Source: CAZYBO01 sp964645205 (GTDB lineage: Bacteria; Pseudomonadota; Alphaproteobacteria; Rickettsiales; SXRF01). Taken from it: a DNA stretch of 64,000 nucleotides. Positions 1 to 7,219 of this stretch are shown here, one piece after another. The DNA lies in contig CAZYBO010000003.1 of the NCBI GenBank assembly GCA_964645205.1, positions 329,893 through 393,892 on the forward strand, read 5' to 3'. Each line of letters opens with the position of its first letter. Positions within the stretch are counted from its first letter, which is position 1. The notes beneath the pieces are model-generated. The model saw only the letters and a list, made by a program, of their open reading frames with translations, was not told the DNA's origin and searched no databases. The position numbers and the translations under genes were made by a program.

Positions 1-88
1 TAAGAATGGTGTGCTGACGCTTGCCGTTCCAAAGAAAGCGGGCGCGCAATCGAAAGAGCGTAAGATTGAAATCAAACAAGCAGCTTGA
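1..88 (+). CDS. Small heat shock protein Hsp20, C-terminal end (partial)
   Basis: Only the last 28 codons are in the window, read from base 2 to the TGA at 86-88. The segment contains NGVLTLAVPK followed by a short basic tail ending KIEIKQAA. This matches the end of the alpha-crystallin domain of small heat shock proteins, where a G-V-L strand is followed by a proline and charged residues. Family members are ATP-independent holdases for unfolding proteins. A strong hairpin terminator follows the stop by 18 bases. The rest of the gene lies outside the window, so the subfamily cannot be named. Confidence 0.75.
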   Translation, partial: KNGVLTLAVPKKAGAQSKERKIEIKQAA

Positions 89-106
89 TTTTGCTTGCGA
101 ATGTTC

Positions 107-141
107 AAGATGCGGGGAGAATATCCCCGCATCTTATTTTT
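107..141 (+). terminator. Rho-independent terminator after hsp20
   Basis: A perfect 11-bp stem (107-117 pairing with 125-135) closes a 7-base loop and is followed by ATTTTTT. It should end the Hsp20 transcript. The ribosome binding site of the next gene starts right at its 3' edge. Confidence 0.85.
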
Positions 142-155
142 TGGAGGAAAAGTTC

Positions 156-710
156 ATGCCGCTTAAAACTGTTGATGCGAATACGCTTAAAAACTGGCTC
201 GATAAAGGCGAGGCTGTGCTGGTCGATGTGCGTGAACCCGCCGAACACGCCGCCGAGAACATTTCCGGCGCAACATTGTTGCCGCTTGCCACCGTGTCGA
301 AAGATGCGTTGCCAAACTATGCGCGCAAAAAACTAGTGATCCATTGCCGCAAAGGCGGACGTGGAGGAGCGGCCTGTGAGAAGCTGCTGGCCGAAGATCC
401 AAATCTGGAAATCTATAACCTCGAAGGCGGTATCGAATCGTGGGCGCAGGCAGGTCATGAAGTCAAAACGTCTGGCAAATTTTTTCTGCCGCTGGATCGT
501 CAGGTGCAACTTACCATTGGCCTATGTTTGCTGATTGGCAGCTGGATTGGTTATACATACGCAAGTCCCGTGTGGTTCTTATTCACTGGATTATTTGGCA
601 TCGGCCTTACTATTGCTGGAAGCACGGGCTTTTGCGGCCTTGCCATGCTGATGGCAAAAGCACCATGGAATCAGAAAGGCGCACCCGTTTCATGCTGTGC
701 GGTGAAATAA
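156..710 (+). CDS. Rhodanese-domain membrane protein with DUF2892 tail
   Basis: This 184-residue protein has an N-terminal rhodanese domain (about residues 4-103) and a C-terminal membrane part (about 117-168). The active-site loop is C64-R-K-G-G-R-G, so the catalytic cysteine is present. The C-terminal part has two hydrophobic helices and a G-S-T-G-F-C-G-L motif typical of the DUF2892 family, which is often fused to rhodaneses. Likely role: handling sulfane sulfur or thiols at the inner membrane. I chose ATG 156 because GGAGGA lies 8 bases upstream; a longer in-frame reading would run through the hsp20 terminator. One base separates it from the OsmC gene, so the two are probably cotranscribed. 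Confidence 0.85.
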   Translation: MPLKTVDANTLKNWLDKGEAVLVDVREPAEHAAENISGATLLPLATVSKDALPNYARKKLVIHCRKGGRGGAACEKLLAEDPNLEIYNLEGGIESWAQAGHEVKTSGKFFLPLDRQVQLTIGLCLLIGSWIGYTYASPVWFLFTGLFGIGLTIAGSTGFCGLAMLMAKAPWNQKGAPVSCCAVK

Positions 711-711
711 T

Positions 712-1116
712 ATGGCTGGCGTTGAACTCAAAACTGCTCATGTAACAGAAACCGGCGAGAGCGCGTATGCCGTTTCAATTTCGGTTTCAGGTCATACGCT
801 GAAGGGCGATGAACCAATATCGTTCGGTGGCGGAAACCTTGGTCCTGCGCCCTATGATTTGCTGCTTGCTGCACTTGGCGAATGCACGGCGATGACCGTG
901 CGTTGGTATGCCCTGCAGCAGAAATGGCCGCTGGAAAAAGTCGAAGTAAAACTCACCCATCAAAAAATCAATAAAGTTGATACATTCGAAAAGCAGGTGA
1001 TCGTGCACGGCGGTCAACTCACGCCGGAGCAACGCCAGAAACTGGTCGATATCGCTGCCAAATGCCCCGTGCAGCGCACATTAGAATCGGATGTGGTGAT
1101 ACGGACGATCACGTAA
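712..1116 (+). CDS. OsmC/Ohr-family protein
   Basis: This 134-residue protein has the OsmC signature: G-P-A-P-Y-D-L-L-L-A-A-L-G-E-C with Cys58, and a second cysteine in K-C-P-V-Q-R-T-L (Cys118). The pair matches the peroxidatic and resolving cysteines of organic hydroperoxide reductases of this family. It starts one base after the rhodanese stop, which fits a two-gene thiol and oxidant-stress operon. The last bases overlap the end of a P-type ATPase remnant on the other strand. The exact substrate (organic peroxide or other) is not visible. Confidence 0.88.
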   Translation: MAGVELKTAHVTETGESAYAVSISVSGHTLKGDEPISFGGGNLGPAPYDLLLAALGECTAMTVRWYALQQKWPLEKVEVKLTHQKINKVDTFEKQVIVHGGQLTPEQRQKLVDIAAKCPVQRTLESDVVIRTIT

Positions 1117-1237
1117 TATCCACATCCACTTTTGGTTGCCAGGTGAGCCTGGGCGTATTCAGGATGGCAAGCACGTCGATGCCCTCCTGTAGTAACGCGC
1201 CCTGCACCGGTGTAATGTAGCCAATAATATGTTTCAG
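1109..1237 (-). pseudogene. C-terminal remnant of a heavy-metal P1B-type ATPase
   Basis: On the minus strand, the 42 codons ending at the TGA 1109-1111 read I-I-G-Y-I-T-P-V-Q-G-A-L-L-Q-E-G-I-D-V-L-A-I-L-N. This matches the conserved last membrane helix of heavy-metal-translocating P-type ATPases (P-x-x-G-A-L-L-Q-E-x-x-D-V-x-V-I-L-N). Nothing else of an ATPase is present: upstream the frame runs into the end of mgtC, whose stop lies at 1234-1236. It looks like a leftover from a deletion that brought mgtC against the ATPase tail. Too short to be in a normal gene call. Confidence 0.65.
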
Positions 1238-1698
1238 TGTTCGGTATTGTCATGATGCCCCGATTTTTCCATATGCTTGGTTTTGGCATTAATAGTATGG
1301 ACAATCGGGCGTAAGAGCAAATTTACTAAGGTGATGAACGCAGCCAGCACGACAGCATGCGCGAAGTACCCCGCGCCCACGAATAATCCAACTGCCACAC
1401 TGCACCACAAGGTCGCCGCCGTGCTAAATCCTTTGACCGTTGTACCCTCGTGAATAATGACGCCTGCACCAAGAAAACCAACGCCAGCAATAATACCAGC
1501 AATGATATGTACGATACTGGTCGGATCATCTTTAGTCAGCATCAATGCAAACGCTGTCATCGCCGCTGAAGCGATAGTTACCAGCGTGTTGGTGCGCAGG
1601 CCGACATAACGGCTACGCCATTGGCGTTCCAGCCCGATTGCTCCACCGAGCAGCAGCGCAAGGCCAAGGCGCAGCGCTAATTCTTCCCATGGCATCAT
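1234..1698 (-). CDS. MgtC/SapB family inner-membrane protein
   Basis: This protein of about 154 residues has four or five hydrophobic helices. It carries the MgtC/SapB N-terminal signature G-G-A-I-G-L-E-R-Q-W-R then G-L-R-T-N-T-L-V, and G-A-G-V-I-I-H-E-G-T-T-V-K-G-F-S-T-A-A. MgtC proteins are linked to growth at low magnesium and to modulating F-type ATPase in other bacteria; here the role is by analogy only. ATG 1698 is preferred because an AGG-type ribosome site lies just upstream; an upstream alternative at 1740 would add 14 poorly conserved residues. An Fnr-type palindrome (1749-1764) is centred about 58 bp upstream. Confidence 0.85.
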   Translation of the reverse strand: MMPWEELALRLGLALLLGGAIGLERQWRSRYVGLRTNTLVTIASAAMTAFALMLTKDDPTSIVHIIAGIIAGVGFLGAGVIIHEGTTVKGFSTAATLWCSVAVGLFVGAGYFAHAVVLAAFITLVNLLLRPIVHTINAKTKHMEKSGHHDNTEH

Positions 1699-1748
1699 CC
1701 TATTACCCCAAGTTGGACAGTTTTTTATACTGCAGGCCATAAAAAGAG

Positions 1749-1764
1749 TTTGATTGCAGTCAAA
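1749..1764. promoter_or_regulatory. Fnr/FixK-type box between mgtC and lipoprotein gene
   Basis: TTTGATTGCAGTCAAA fits the Fnr/FixK consensus TTGAT-N4-ATCAA with one mismatch. It lies between two divergent genes, about 58 bp from the mgtC start and 72 bp from the lipoprotein start. It belongs to a set of four near-identical sites in this island. Confidence 0.7.
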
Positions 1765-1827
1765 CCATTCGAGAAATTGATGTTTTAGACATGATTAAAC
1801 CTCTTTGGTGAAAGAAGACGATGATGC

Positions 1828-2454
1828 ATGGCACGAAAATTAATGGCGGTTTTATGCTTAGTACTTGCAGGCTGTAGTGCTCCCGAAGGCAGCCGGCGGG
1901 AGAGGCTTGTTCCCGCGCGTCCCGTCACCAGCATCCTTTCAGATACGGTGGTCGGTACGGCGGAAGGTGCGTGGGCAACGGTGCAAAGCCCATTTGAAGA
2001 CGTGGGCTTAAAAAGGCAGCCGATTCCCGAAAAATTGCAAGAAATAGCCGATAATCCCTACGCCATGCCTGCACAAATGCTATGTGAAGGCATCCGCAAA
2101 GAAATAGCGGAACTGGATGCGGTGTTGGGGCCAGATGTTTGCACTGTGGCTAATCCTACTGGCAGCCAGGAGAATGTTGAAAATAAAAATGCGCCTTCCA
2201 GGAAAGGTGAGTATGTTGAAAAAGGTGCCAGTGCCGTGCGTGATCAGGCTGTTGGCATTGTCAGCAGCAAAACCAATATTCTGCCGTTTCGAGGTGCAAT
2301 TCGCTATGTGAGCGGTGCGGATAAACATGCCAAAGCGGTTGCACGCGCCTACGAGGCGGGAAAACTTCGGCGCGCCTTTTTAAAAGGCCTTGCGGTATCG
2401 CTCGGAGGGAATTGTTTGAATCCGCCAGCACCAACCATTCCCACCGCGCACTAA
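1828..2454 (+). CDS. Putative lipoprotein of unknown function
   Basis: This 208-residue protein starts with a lipoprotein signal peptide and a clear lipobox, L-A-G-C with Cys16, so it is predicted to be lipid-anchored. The body has no domain I recognise. Its C-terminal third is basic and probably helical (G-A-D-K-H-A-K-A-V-A-R-A-Y-E-A-G-K). Proteins of similar layout occur near universal stress and oxygen-response genes in alphaproteobacteria, but I cannot assign a role. An Fnr-type palindrome is centred 72 bp upstream. A second one lies just after its stop and serves the next gene. Confidence 0.6.
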   Translation: MARKLMAVLCLVLAGCSAPEGSRRERLVPARPVTSILSDTVVGTAEGAWATVQSPFEDVGLKRQPIPEKLQEIADNPYAMPAQMLCEGIRKEIAELDAVLGPDVCTVANPTGSQENVENKNAPSRKGEYVEKGASAVRDQAVGIVSSKTNILPFRGAIRYVSGADKHAKAVARAYEAGKLRRAFLKGLAVSLGGNCLNPPAPTIPTAH

Positions 2455-2468
2455 AACAAAATACATCG

Positions 2469-2484
2469 TTTGATTGCAATCAAA
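2469..2484. promoter_or_regulatory. Perfect Fnr/FixK box upstream of PepSY gene
   Basis: TTTGATTGCAATCAAA is a perfect palindrome matching TTGAT-N4-ATCAA. Its centre is about 67 bp upstream of ATG 2544, a spacing compatible with activation from a site near -41.5 plus a short leader. Confidence 0.75.
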
Positions 2485-2543
2485 CGCTTTATCAGCTTAT
2501 TCCCTTATGCATGGCTCACCTAACATGTGAAAGGAGAGTTGTT

Positions 2544-3068
2544 ATGTCTAAGAATTTATTGGTCACCACTACACTGTCTTGCTTTATATTATCAACTGCT
2601 GCGTCTGTTATGGCTGCCGAAACTGCTACAGGCATTGTGGAGACAGGTTTACGCAAAGCGGTAGATGTTGCGTTGGAGCACACACCCGGTCAGGTGCTTG
2701 AGGTAGAACGCGAGCATAAAGACGGCAAGCAGGTGTATGAAATTGACATCGTGCATGGCAGCCAGATTACAGAAGTGAGCGTTGACATCGTTGCCCAGAA
2801 AGTCATTCGGGCAAAGACAGATGATATGAAACATCGCGTCAAGAAAGAGTTGATCACCGATAAAACACTGGCTGCATTGCTCGGTGCTAAAATCACACTG
2901 CCAGAAGCTATCGCCAAGGCAGAGGAAGCAAATCAGGCCAAGGCCTCGGAGGTGGAATTCAAGCACGAGGATGGCACGTATGTTTATGAAATCGAAATGG
3001 AAGCCAACGAAAAACATATGGAAGTATTGGTGGATGCCAATACGGGCGAGCTGCGCAGCGAAGACTGA
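2544..3068 (+). CDS. Exported protein with two PepSY domains
   Basis: This 174-residue protein has a signal peptide (cleavage predicted after V-M-A, about residue 24) and two PepSY-type repeats (about 35-85 and 97-170). Each repeat has the pattern E-x-E-x-K-D/E-G-x-x-V-Y-E-I-x. PepSY domains are thought to bind or inhibit proteases, or to act in the envelope. ATG 2544 is chosen because AAGGAGA lies 8 bases upstream; an earlier start would remove the signal peptide from the N-terminus. It is expected in the periplasm. An Fnr box sits upstream. Confidence 0.8.
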   Translation: MSKNLLVTTTLSCFILSTAASVMAAETATGIVETGLRKAVDVALEHTPGQVLEVEREHKDGKQVYEIDIVHGSQITEVSVDIVAQKVIRAKTDDMKHRVKKELITDKTLAALLGAKITLPEAIAKAEEANQAKASEVEFKHEDGTYVYEIEMEANEKHMEVLVDANTGELRSED

Positions 3069-3098
3069 GTAAACTATTCACTACCTATAGGAATTTTT

Positions 3099-3530
3099 AT
3101 GGAACATGCTGTTGCATTCATGATTGGCACCACCGCTATCATTGCGGGACTCTCGCTCTTGTTTCGTCCAGTCGGGTGGCTGGAGTGGGTAAAGCATTTG
3201 CGCTCGCAAGGCATATCCGCTGCGCTGATGATGGGTTACCTGCATTTGATTATCGGCACGTTCATCGTAGGATTTCACTGGAAGTGGGAGGGGCTGCCGC
3301 TGCTGCTGACACTTATTGGCGTGAAAGCCATACTCGAAGGTGCCGTCTATACGTTGTTCCCCAAGGCGATGCTTGCTATGCTGGCATGGTATGAGCCGTT
3401 CCATCGCGGATGGTGTCGCGTTGCTGGGCTCGTGACCATCATCATCGGCGTATTGGTCTTGAGCGAATGGACGCAGCATATGTGGCCAGATTGCACCTGG
3501 TATCCTAGGTTCAATCAGGCTGGATTGTAA
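3099..3530 (+). CDS. Four-helix integral membrane protein, unknown function
   Basis: This 143-residue protein has four hydrophobic helices (about 6-22, 40-60, 65-85 and 106-122) separated by short polar loops containing tryptophans. I recognise no catalytic motif. It is 30 bases downstream of the PepSY gene and eight bases upstream of chaB, so the three probably form one transcript under the Fnr box at 2469-2484. AGGAA precedes the start codon. Confidence 0.6.
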   Translation: MEHAVAFMIGTTAIIAGLSLLFRPVGWLEWVKHLRSQGISAALMMGYLHLIIGTFIVGFHWKWEGLPLLLTLIGVKAILEGAVYTLFPKAMLAMLAWYEPFHRGWCRVAGLVTIIIGVLVLSEWTQHMWPDCTWYPRFNQAGL

Positions 3531-3537
3531 ATTATTT

Positions 3538-3777
3538 ATGCCATATTCCTGCAACGAAAATTTACCCCATTCCGTGCGCAGTCACCTGCCGCCGCACGCG
3601 CAGGATATTTTCCGTGAAGCATTCAACCACGCGTGGGAGCAATATGCCGATCCCGAAAAACGCAAGCTGGGTGGTACGCAGGAAGATGCCGCCCGCCGCG
3701 TTGCCTGGGCGGCGGTGAAGAGGAAATACCATAAAGCCGGCGATGAATGGGTAGAAAACGAATCGGCACTTACATAG
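3538..3777 (+). CDS. chaB: ChaB family protein
   Basis: This 79-residue protein matches ChaB over its whole length: an N-terminal L-P-x-x-V-R-x-H-L-P-x-H-A-Q-D-I-F-R-E-A-F-N segment followed by A-R-R-V-A-W-A-A-V-K-R-K-Y and a short acidic end. ChaB was named as a regulator of the ChaA cation antiporter in Escherichia coli, but its real activity is not settled. No chaA is visible in the window. Its last eight bases overlap the end of the convergent membrane protein gene. Confidence 0.85.
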   Translation: MPYSCNENLPHSVRSHLPPHAQDIFREAFNHAWEQYADPEKRKLGGTQEDAARRVAWAAVKRKYHKAGDEWVENESALT

Positions 3778-4429
3778 TGACATAAGGTTTTATCTCATAT
3801 TTAGCACGACGATCGAAATAGATATAAATCAGCACGCTGACCACTGCTGCGAAAAAGCACCACACCGAGGCGTAATTGAGCCGGTAGAAATAATAGGCGA
3901 CGATGAATCCCGCCACATTGGCGGATCCGATCCAGCGAACGCTTCGGTGGCTGGAGAAAAAGAAGGCCATGCAGGTTGCGATGAAATAGACTGCCAGTAT
4001 GCCAGGCCGGTCATCACCCGGATATTGATAGACGATGCATTCGTTTGCAATTACGGCGCTGACGCCATAGCGCAGAATGATGCTCAATGTGTACGCTGCC
4101 ACTGCAACGCCTAAGAGCGATATCGCCTGAATGAAACGCTTTCTTACCAGGCTTGGTTCAATAAGGATTAAGCCCAAGGGGATAAGTGTCGGCCAGACCA
4201 TGCCGATAAAAACGACATAACTTTGAGTTAGCCAGTATTGCAGGATAGTTGAATCCGCTTGCGGCAGGACTAGCCACAGCATCCCTTCGATGAACTGTTG
4301 TATAGCGAAGATAAAGGGAATGGCTGCAAATGGCAGTTCCTGCCTTATCTGCACCTTACGCAAACTCAGCAGGCCAACTACCATCAGCGCCGCGCCTGCC
4401 GTCAGGCTAACCGGCGCTGAGAAGCACAT
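3770..4429 (-). CDS. Multi-helix membrane protein, DUF6629-like
   Basis: This 219-residue protein has about seven hydrophobic helices. Its N-terminus M-C-F-S-A-P-V-S-L-T-A-G-A-A-L and the following basic loop resemble the DUF6629 family of uncharacterised integral membrane proteins, which share an M-C-F-S-A start. No function is known. It overlaps chaB tail to tail by eight bases, so the two mRNAs are complementary at their ends. Confidence 0.6.
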   Translation of the reverse strand: MCFSAPVSLTAGAALMVVGLLSLRKVQIRQELPFAAIPFIFAIQQFIEGMLWLVLPQADSTILQYWLTQSYVVFIGMVWPTLIPLGLILIEPSLVRKRFIQAISLLGVAVAAYTLSIILRYGVSAVIANECIVYQYPGDDRPGILAVYFIATCMAFFFSSHRSVRWIGSANVAGFIVAYYFYRLNYASVWCFFAAVVSVLIYIYFDRRAKYEIKPYVTM

Positions 4430-4550
4430 AATATTCTTTCTATGAAGGTATTAACTGCCTAACCTTACAACATTCCTTGAAGAGCGCGACTATAAAATAA
4501 CAAAACCAGCAACACCACCAGCAGAAGGAACATCAACCACCACCGGCGCG

Positions 4551-4586
4551 AAAAAATCCCCGACTCACGGGGAGCGTGAGTCGGGG
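4551..4586 (-). terminator. Rho-independent terminator after CBS gene
   Basis: An 11-bp stem (4558-4568 with 4576-4586) closes a 7-base loop. Read on the minus strand it is followed by a run of six T (4556-4551). It lies 24 bases after the CBS-protein stop codon. Confidence 0.8.
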
Positions 4587-4609
4587 AATGGGGAGACCGT
4601 GAGGGCTGG

Positions 4610-5083
4610 CTAGTCACAGGCATAACCCGCCATAGCTTTTGGCTTTACCGTGCCGCACACTTCCGACTTCACCAGACGGTGCAGCACCTTATCGCCTTTA
4701 CGGCGGTCGCCATGCGCACGCAACAACTCAGCCTGCGTGACGATACCTATAGCCTTTTTACCCTTGTTTACTAACAGCCGACACACATTGTATTTCCGCA
4801 TTTTTTCGGCTGCATCCTCGATATCATCATTCTCATCGCAGCTATAAACTTTCTTGGTCATCACATCCTGCACCAGCGTCTTCACGGGATCCTTACCTTC
4901 AGCGGTCACGCGAATGGTAATGTCGCGATCAGTGATCATGCCGACGATCTTGTCGGCTTCACCTACGGGCAACACACCGCAATCAATGTCTTTCATGCGC
5001 TTGGCCGCTTCGCGCACCACCATCGTCGGTGGCACGATGAACGGTTCAGCGGTCATGATGTCCTTCACTTTAATCGTTTTCAT
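4610..5083 (-). CDS. Two-CBS-domain protein
   Basis: This 157-residue protein consists of two CBS repeats (about 4-62 and 68-127) and a short tail with two cysteines. The motifs V-K-D-I-M-T, G-M-I-T-D-R-D-I-T and V-Q-D-V-M-T are typical. CBS pairs bind adenosine nucleotides or similar ligands and act as sensors; stand-alone pairs are common in stress regulons of alphaproteobacteria. A ribosome site lies before ATG 5083, and a strong terminator follows the stop. The ligand is unknown. Confidence 0.85.
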   Translation of the reverse strand: MKTIKVKDIMTAEPFIVPPTMVVREAAKRMKDIDCGVLPVGEADKIVGMITDRDITIRVTAEGKDPVKTLVQDVMTKKVYSCDENDDIEDAAEKMRKYNVCRLLVNKGKKAIGIVTQAELLRAHGDRRKGDKVLHRLVKSEVCGTVKPKAMAGYACD

Positions 5084-5111
5084 AAGACTTCCCCTTTGGT
5101 TGGTGATTTGA

Positions 5112-5414
5112 TTATTCTTTGCGCGGCATCATGTTGCTACCCTGCATCGGCATTCCAGACATCGGCATGCCGCCCTCTGGTTTTGACATCGCGCACTCAT
5201 GTCCAAACGGCGTATCGAAATACCCTGCATGCATATATTTCAGGCCAAAATAACTGTTGCCCGCCCAAGCGAACAGTCCCGTTGCGATCAAAATCACGCC
5301 TGCGATTTTGATTGCCGTTGAGGGTTGCCGCTGATTGACGTGAAAGGCAACAAACCCAGCCGCAGCAAGCGCCGCGCAAGCCATATCGACGATGACGTGA
5401 AGAAAAAATGTCAT
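5112..5414 (-). CDS. Small membrane protein with methionine-rich tail
   Basis: This 100-residue protein has two hydrophobic helices (about 5-24 and 35-53). The last 29 residues contain one histidine, one cysteine and seven methionines, in G-M-P-M-S-G-M-P-M repeats. Methionine motifs of this kind bind copper(I) or silver in periplasmic metal-handling proteins, so a metal link is a reasonable guess but unproven. AGGAAG lies seven bases before the ATG. It sits 28 bases upstream of the CBS gene on the same strand. Confidence 0.6.
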   Translation of the reverse strand: MTFFLHVIVDMACAALAAAGFVAFHVNQRQPSTAIKIAGVILIATGLFAWAGNSYFGLKYMHAGYFDTPFGHECAMSKPEGGMPMSGMPMQGSNMMPRKE

Positions 5415-5436
5415 AAAGGCTTCCTGTGGTTTATGA

Positions 5437-5643
5437 TTAATCCGTTGCCATATCGCAAACTTGCTCTTCTTCGCGAGTCAGCAGACTATAGACGTAACGT
5501 TCGATCTCTTGGGTGGTTTCAGGTATGGTTGTGTTCGCCTTCACAATCTGCCTGACGATAGCAGAGGAACGGGTGGGCATCTGTTCAAGCGAGCGCTGAA
5601 TATTGTCGGCCAGTACGGGAACGTAAGCGTAATTGGCTTGCAT
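5437..5643 (-). CDS. Small hypothetical protein
   Basis: This 68-residue, probably helical cytoplasmic protein resembles nothing I can name. It is supported by a good ribosome site (GAGAGGAG) ahead of ATG 5643. It is first in a probable three-gene minus-strand unit with the Met-rich protein and the CBS protein. An Fnr-type box (5700-5715) is centred 64 bp upstream, the same distance as at the other sites. Confidence 0.55.
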   Translation of the reverse strand: MQANYAYVPVLADNIQRSLEQMPTRSSAIVRQIVKANTTIPETTQEIERYVYSLLTREEEQVCDMATD

Positions 5644-5699
5644 GGTGTGACTCCTCTCGTTGTTGGAGGCACAAATTAGGCGTATCAGATGGATATGTG

Positions 5700-5715
5700 T
5701 TTGATTACAATCAAA
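5700..5715. promoter_or_regulatory. Perfect Fnr/FixK box between 68-aa gene and crp/fnr gene
   Basis: TTTGATTACAATCAAA is a perfect palindrome matching TTGAT-N4-ATCAA. It is centred 64 bp from the divergent minus-strand gene and about 122 bp from the regulator gene. The spacing favours the minus-strand unit as target, with possible effect on the regulator itself. Confidence 0.72.
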
Positions 5716-5829
5716 CGGTAATAGCTATAAAATACTGAAACATATAGTATTTTAATTATAAATGCTTTGACCAGCTTGTTCTTAGGTAGTAATCAAGAAC
5801 TTAAAATGCTGACAGTGTCATAGGAGCTT

Positions 5830-6588
5830 ATGATGCCCATACCTCTCGATACGCTGAAAGTATTGCCGCTATTTGCGGATTTAACGCGTGAAGAGGGCAG
5901 CCTTGTCACCCAAGCTGGTCGCCTCCGCAATCTACAGCGTGGGCAGTTTTTGTTCATGCATGGCGATAAGGTTACGCATTTTTATGTGATCTGTCGTGGC
6001 ACCATCCAGATGTTTCGCGAAACACCAGATGGTCATGAGATTACCAATGATATTTTAATTGCCGGAGATTCTATCGGCGCGGATGAAGTGGTGCAGGCGA
6101 AAAAAACGCACCAAGCCAATGCCCGCGCGGTGGAAGACGCGGTACTGCTCGAAATCCCCATTAGCTGGATGAAAGAACACCTCAAAAGCTTCGATCAACT
6201 TGCCCCGAAATTACTGGCCGATATTGGCGCACGTTTGCACAATTCACAGCTAGAAGCTGAGCATCTTTCCACCATGAACGCCGCGCAGATTGTTGCCTGC
6301 TATCTGCAGAAACTTTGCGTACTCTATAATTTTGATCCACACGGATTTGAGCTGCCCTATAGCAAAACGCTGATTGCTTCGCGTCTGCACATGGAGCTGG
6401 AAACCTTCTCACGCACACTGCAAAAGCTCAAAGACCATGGCATTGCAGTAAATGGCACGCGTGTTTCGTTTACCAACGCGCACAAAGCCTCCGACTACGC
6501 CTGCAATCACTGCTCTGCCTCCGCCGATTGCCCAACGCACCAACGGTTGTACGAAAAGCTACGCGAACACGCACCGAAACATGGTTAG
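5830..6588 (+). CDS. Crp/Fnr-family transcription regulator with C-terminal cysteines
   Basis: This 252-residue protein has a cyclic-nucleotide-binding-type sensor domain (about 8-125), a long dimer helix and a winged HTH (about 150-215). The recognition helix region reads E-L-E-T-F-S-R-T-L, and the E-x-x-S-R pattern is that of Fnr-type proteins that read TTGAT half-sites. There is no N-terminal cysteine cluster as in Fnr, so it is closer to Dnr/FixK-like members. Unusually, the C-terminus holds C225-N-H-C228 and C234, a possible metal or cluster site. TTGAT boxes matching its expected specificity occur four times around it. AGGAG precedes the start. Confidence 0.85.
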   Translation: MMPIPLDTLKVLPLFADLTREEGSLVTQAGRLRNLQRGQFLFMHGDKVTHFYVICRGTIQMFRETPDGHEITNDILIAGDSIGADEVVQAKKTHQANARAVEDAVLLEIPISWMKEHLKSFDQLAPKLLADIGARLHNSQLEAEHLSTMNAAQIVACYLQKLCVLYNFDPHGFELPYSKTLIASRLHMELETFSRTLQKLKDHGIAVNGTRVSFTNAHKASDYACNHCSASADCPTHQRLYEKLREHAPKHG

Positions 6589-7202
6589 GAAGCCTTCTTC
6601 CAGACAATCACGTCGGGTGGTTTACGTGGACTGGTCAGGGTTTCACCAGCAGGCTTACCAATGATAATTGGCGCATAGGCGGTGTATTCCTGCGGCACGC
6701 CCAATTCTTTTTTCCACTCCGGTGTATTAAGTGCGCTTACCGCAAACCCAATCACGCAACTGCCAAGCCCGGCGGCACAAGCCGCAAGCATCAGATTCTG
6801 CGCTGCCAACCAGCAGTCCGCCGCCACAAACGGCCCCATGGGTTTCCCATAAATAACGATCAGCGTGGTTGCATTATAAAAAACATTAAACTCTGGATTG
6901 CTGACCATTTTGATGGAGTGCTTCGCCGGATGCGTGTCAGAGCCTTTCGCTTCTTCCCACACCAGCTCTTTGGCATCTTCCGAGAGCTGATCCAGTAACT
7001 TCTTATCCTGAATCACGGCAAACGCCCACGGTTCCTCGTGCATGGCGGTCGGCGCTTGTACGGCGGCGTAAAGCAATGGGTGGATATTCGCTTCATTAAC
7101 GAGATCAGGAGTATAATTGCGAATCGCCCGACGTTTGTAAATTGCATCAATGACACCCATAGGATCATCCATTAGGTTTAAATCTTGTTCCGACCATGCC
7201 AT
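6585..7202 (-). CDS. Nitroreductase-family flavoprotein
   Basis: This protein of about 205 residues fits the FMN-dependent nitroreductase fold. Visible features are the N-terminal K-R-R-A-I-R-N-Y-T-P phosphate-binding segment, Q-A-P-T-A-M-H-E-E-P-W-A-F, and the C-terminal A-A-G-L-G-S-C-V-I-G-F-A. The natural substrate is not evident. I place the start at ATG 7202; a TTG at 7217 would add five residues. It lies directly behind the UspA gene in the same direction, and its last four bases overlap the end of the convergent regulator gene. Confidence 0.85.
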   Translation of the reverse strand: MAWSEQDLNLMDDPMGVIDAIYKRRAIRNYTPDLVNEANIHPLLYAAVQAPTAMHEEPWAFAVIQDKKLLDQLSEDAKELVWEEAKGSDTHPAKHSIKMVSNPEFNVFYNATTLIVIYGKPMGPFVAADCWLAAQNLMLAACAAGLGSCVIGFAVSALNTPEWKKELGVPQEYTAYAPIIIGKPAGETLTSPRKPPDVIVWKKAS

Positions 7203-7219
7203 AGTTTTGCCATTCAAAT

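Noticed and set aside
4473..4538. Minus-strand hydrophobic peptide of 22 codons (M-F-L-L-L-V-V-L-L-V-L-L-F-Y-S-R) just after the CBS gene terminator.
   Set aside because: It could be a small membrane protein, but the only ATG lacks a ribosome site and the frame upstream runs through the terminator hairpin, so I did not list it.
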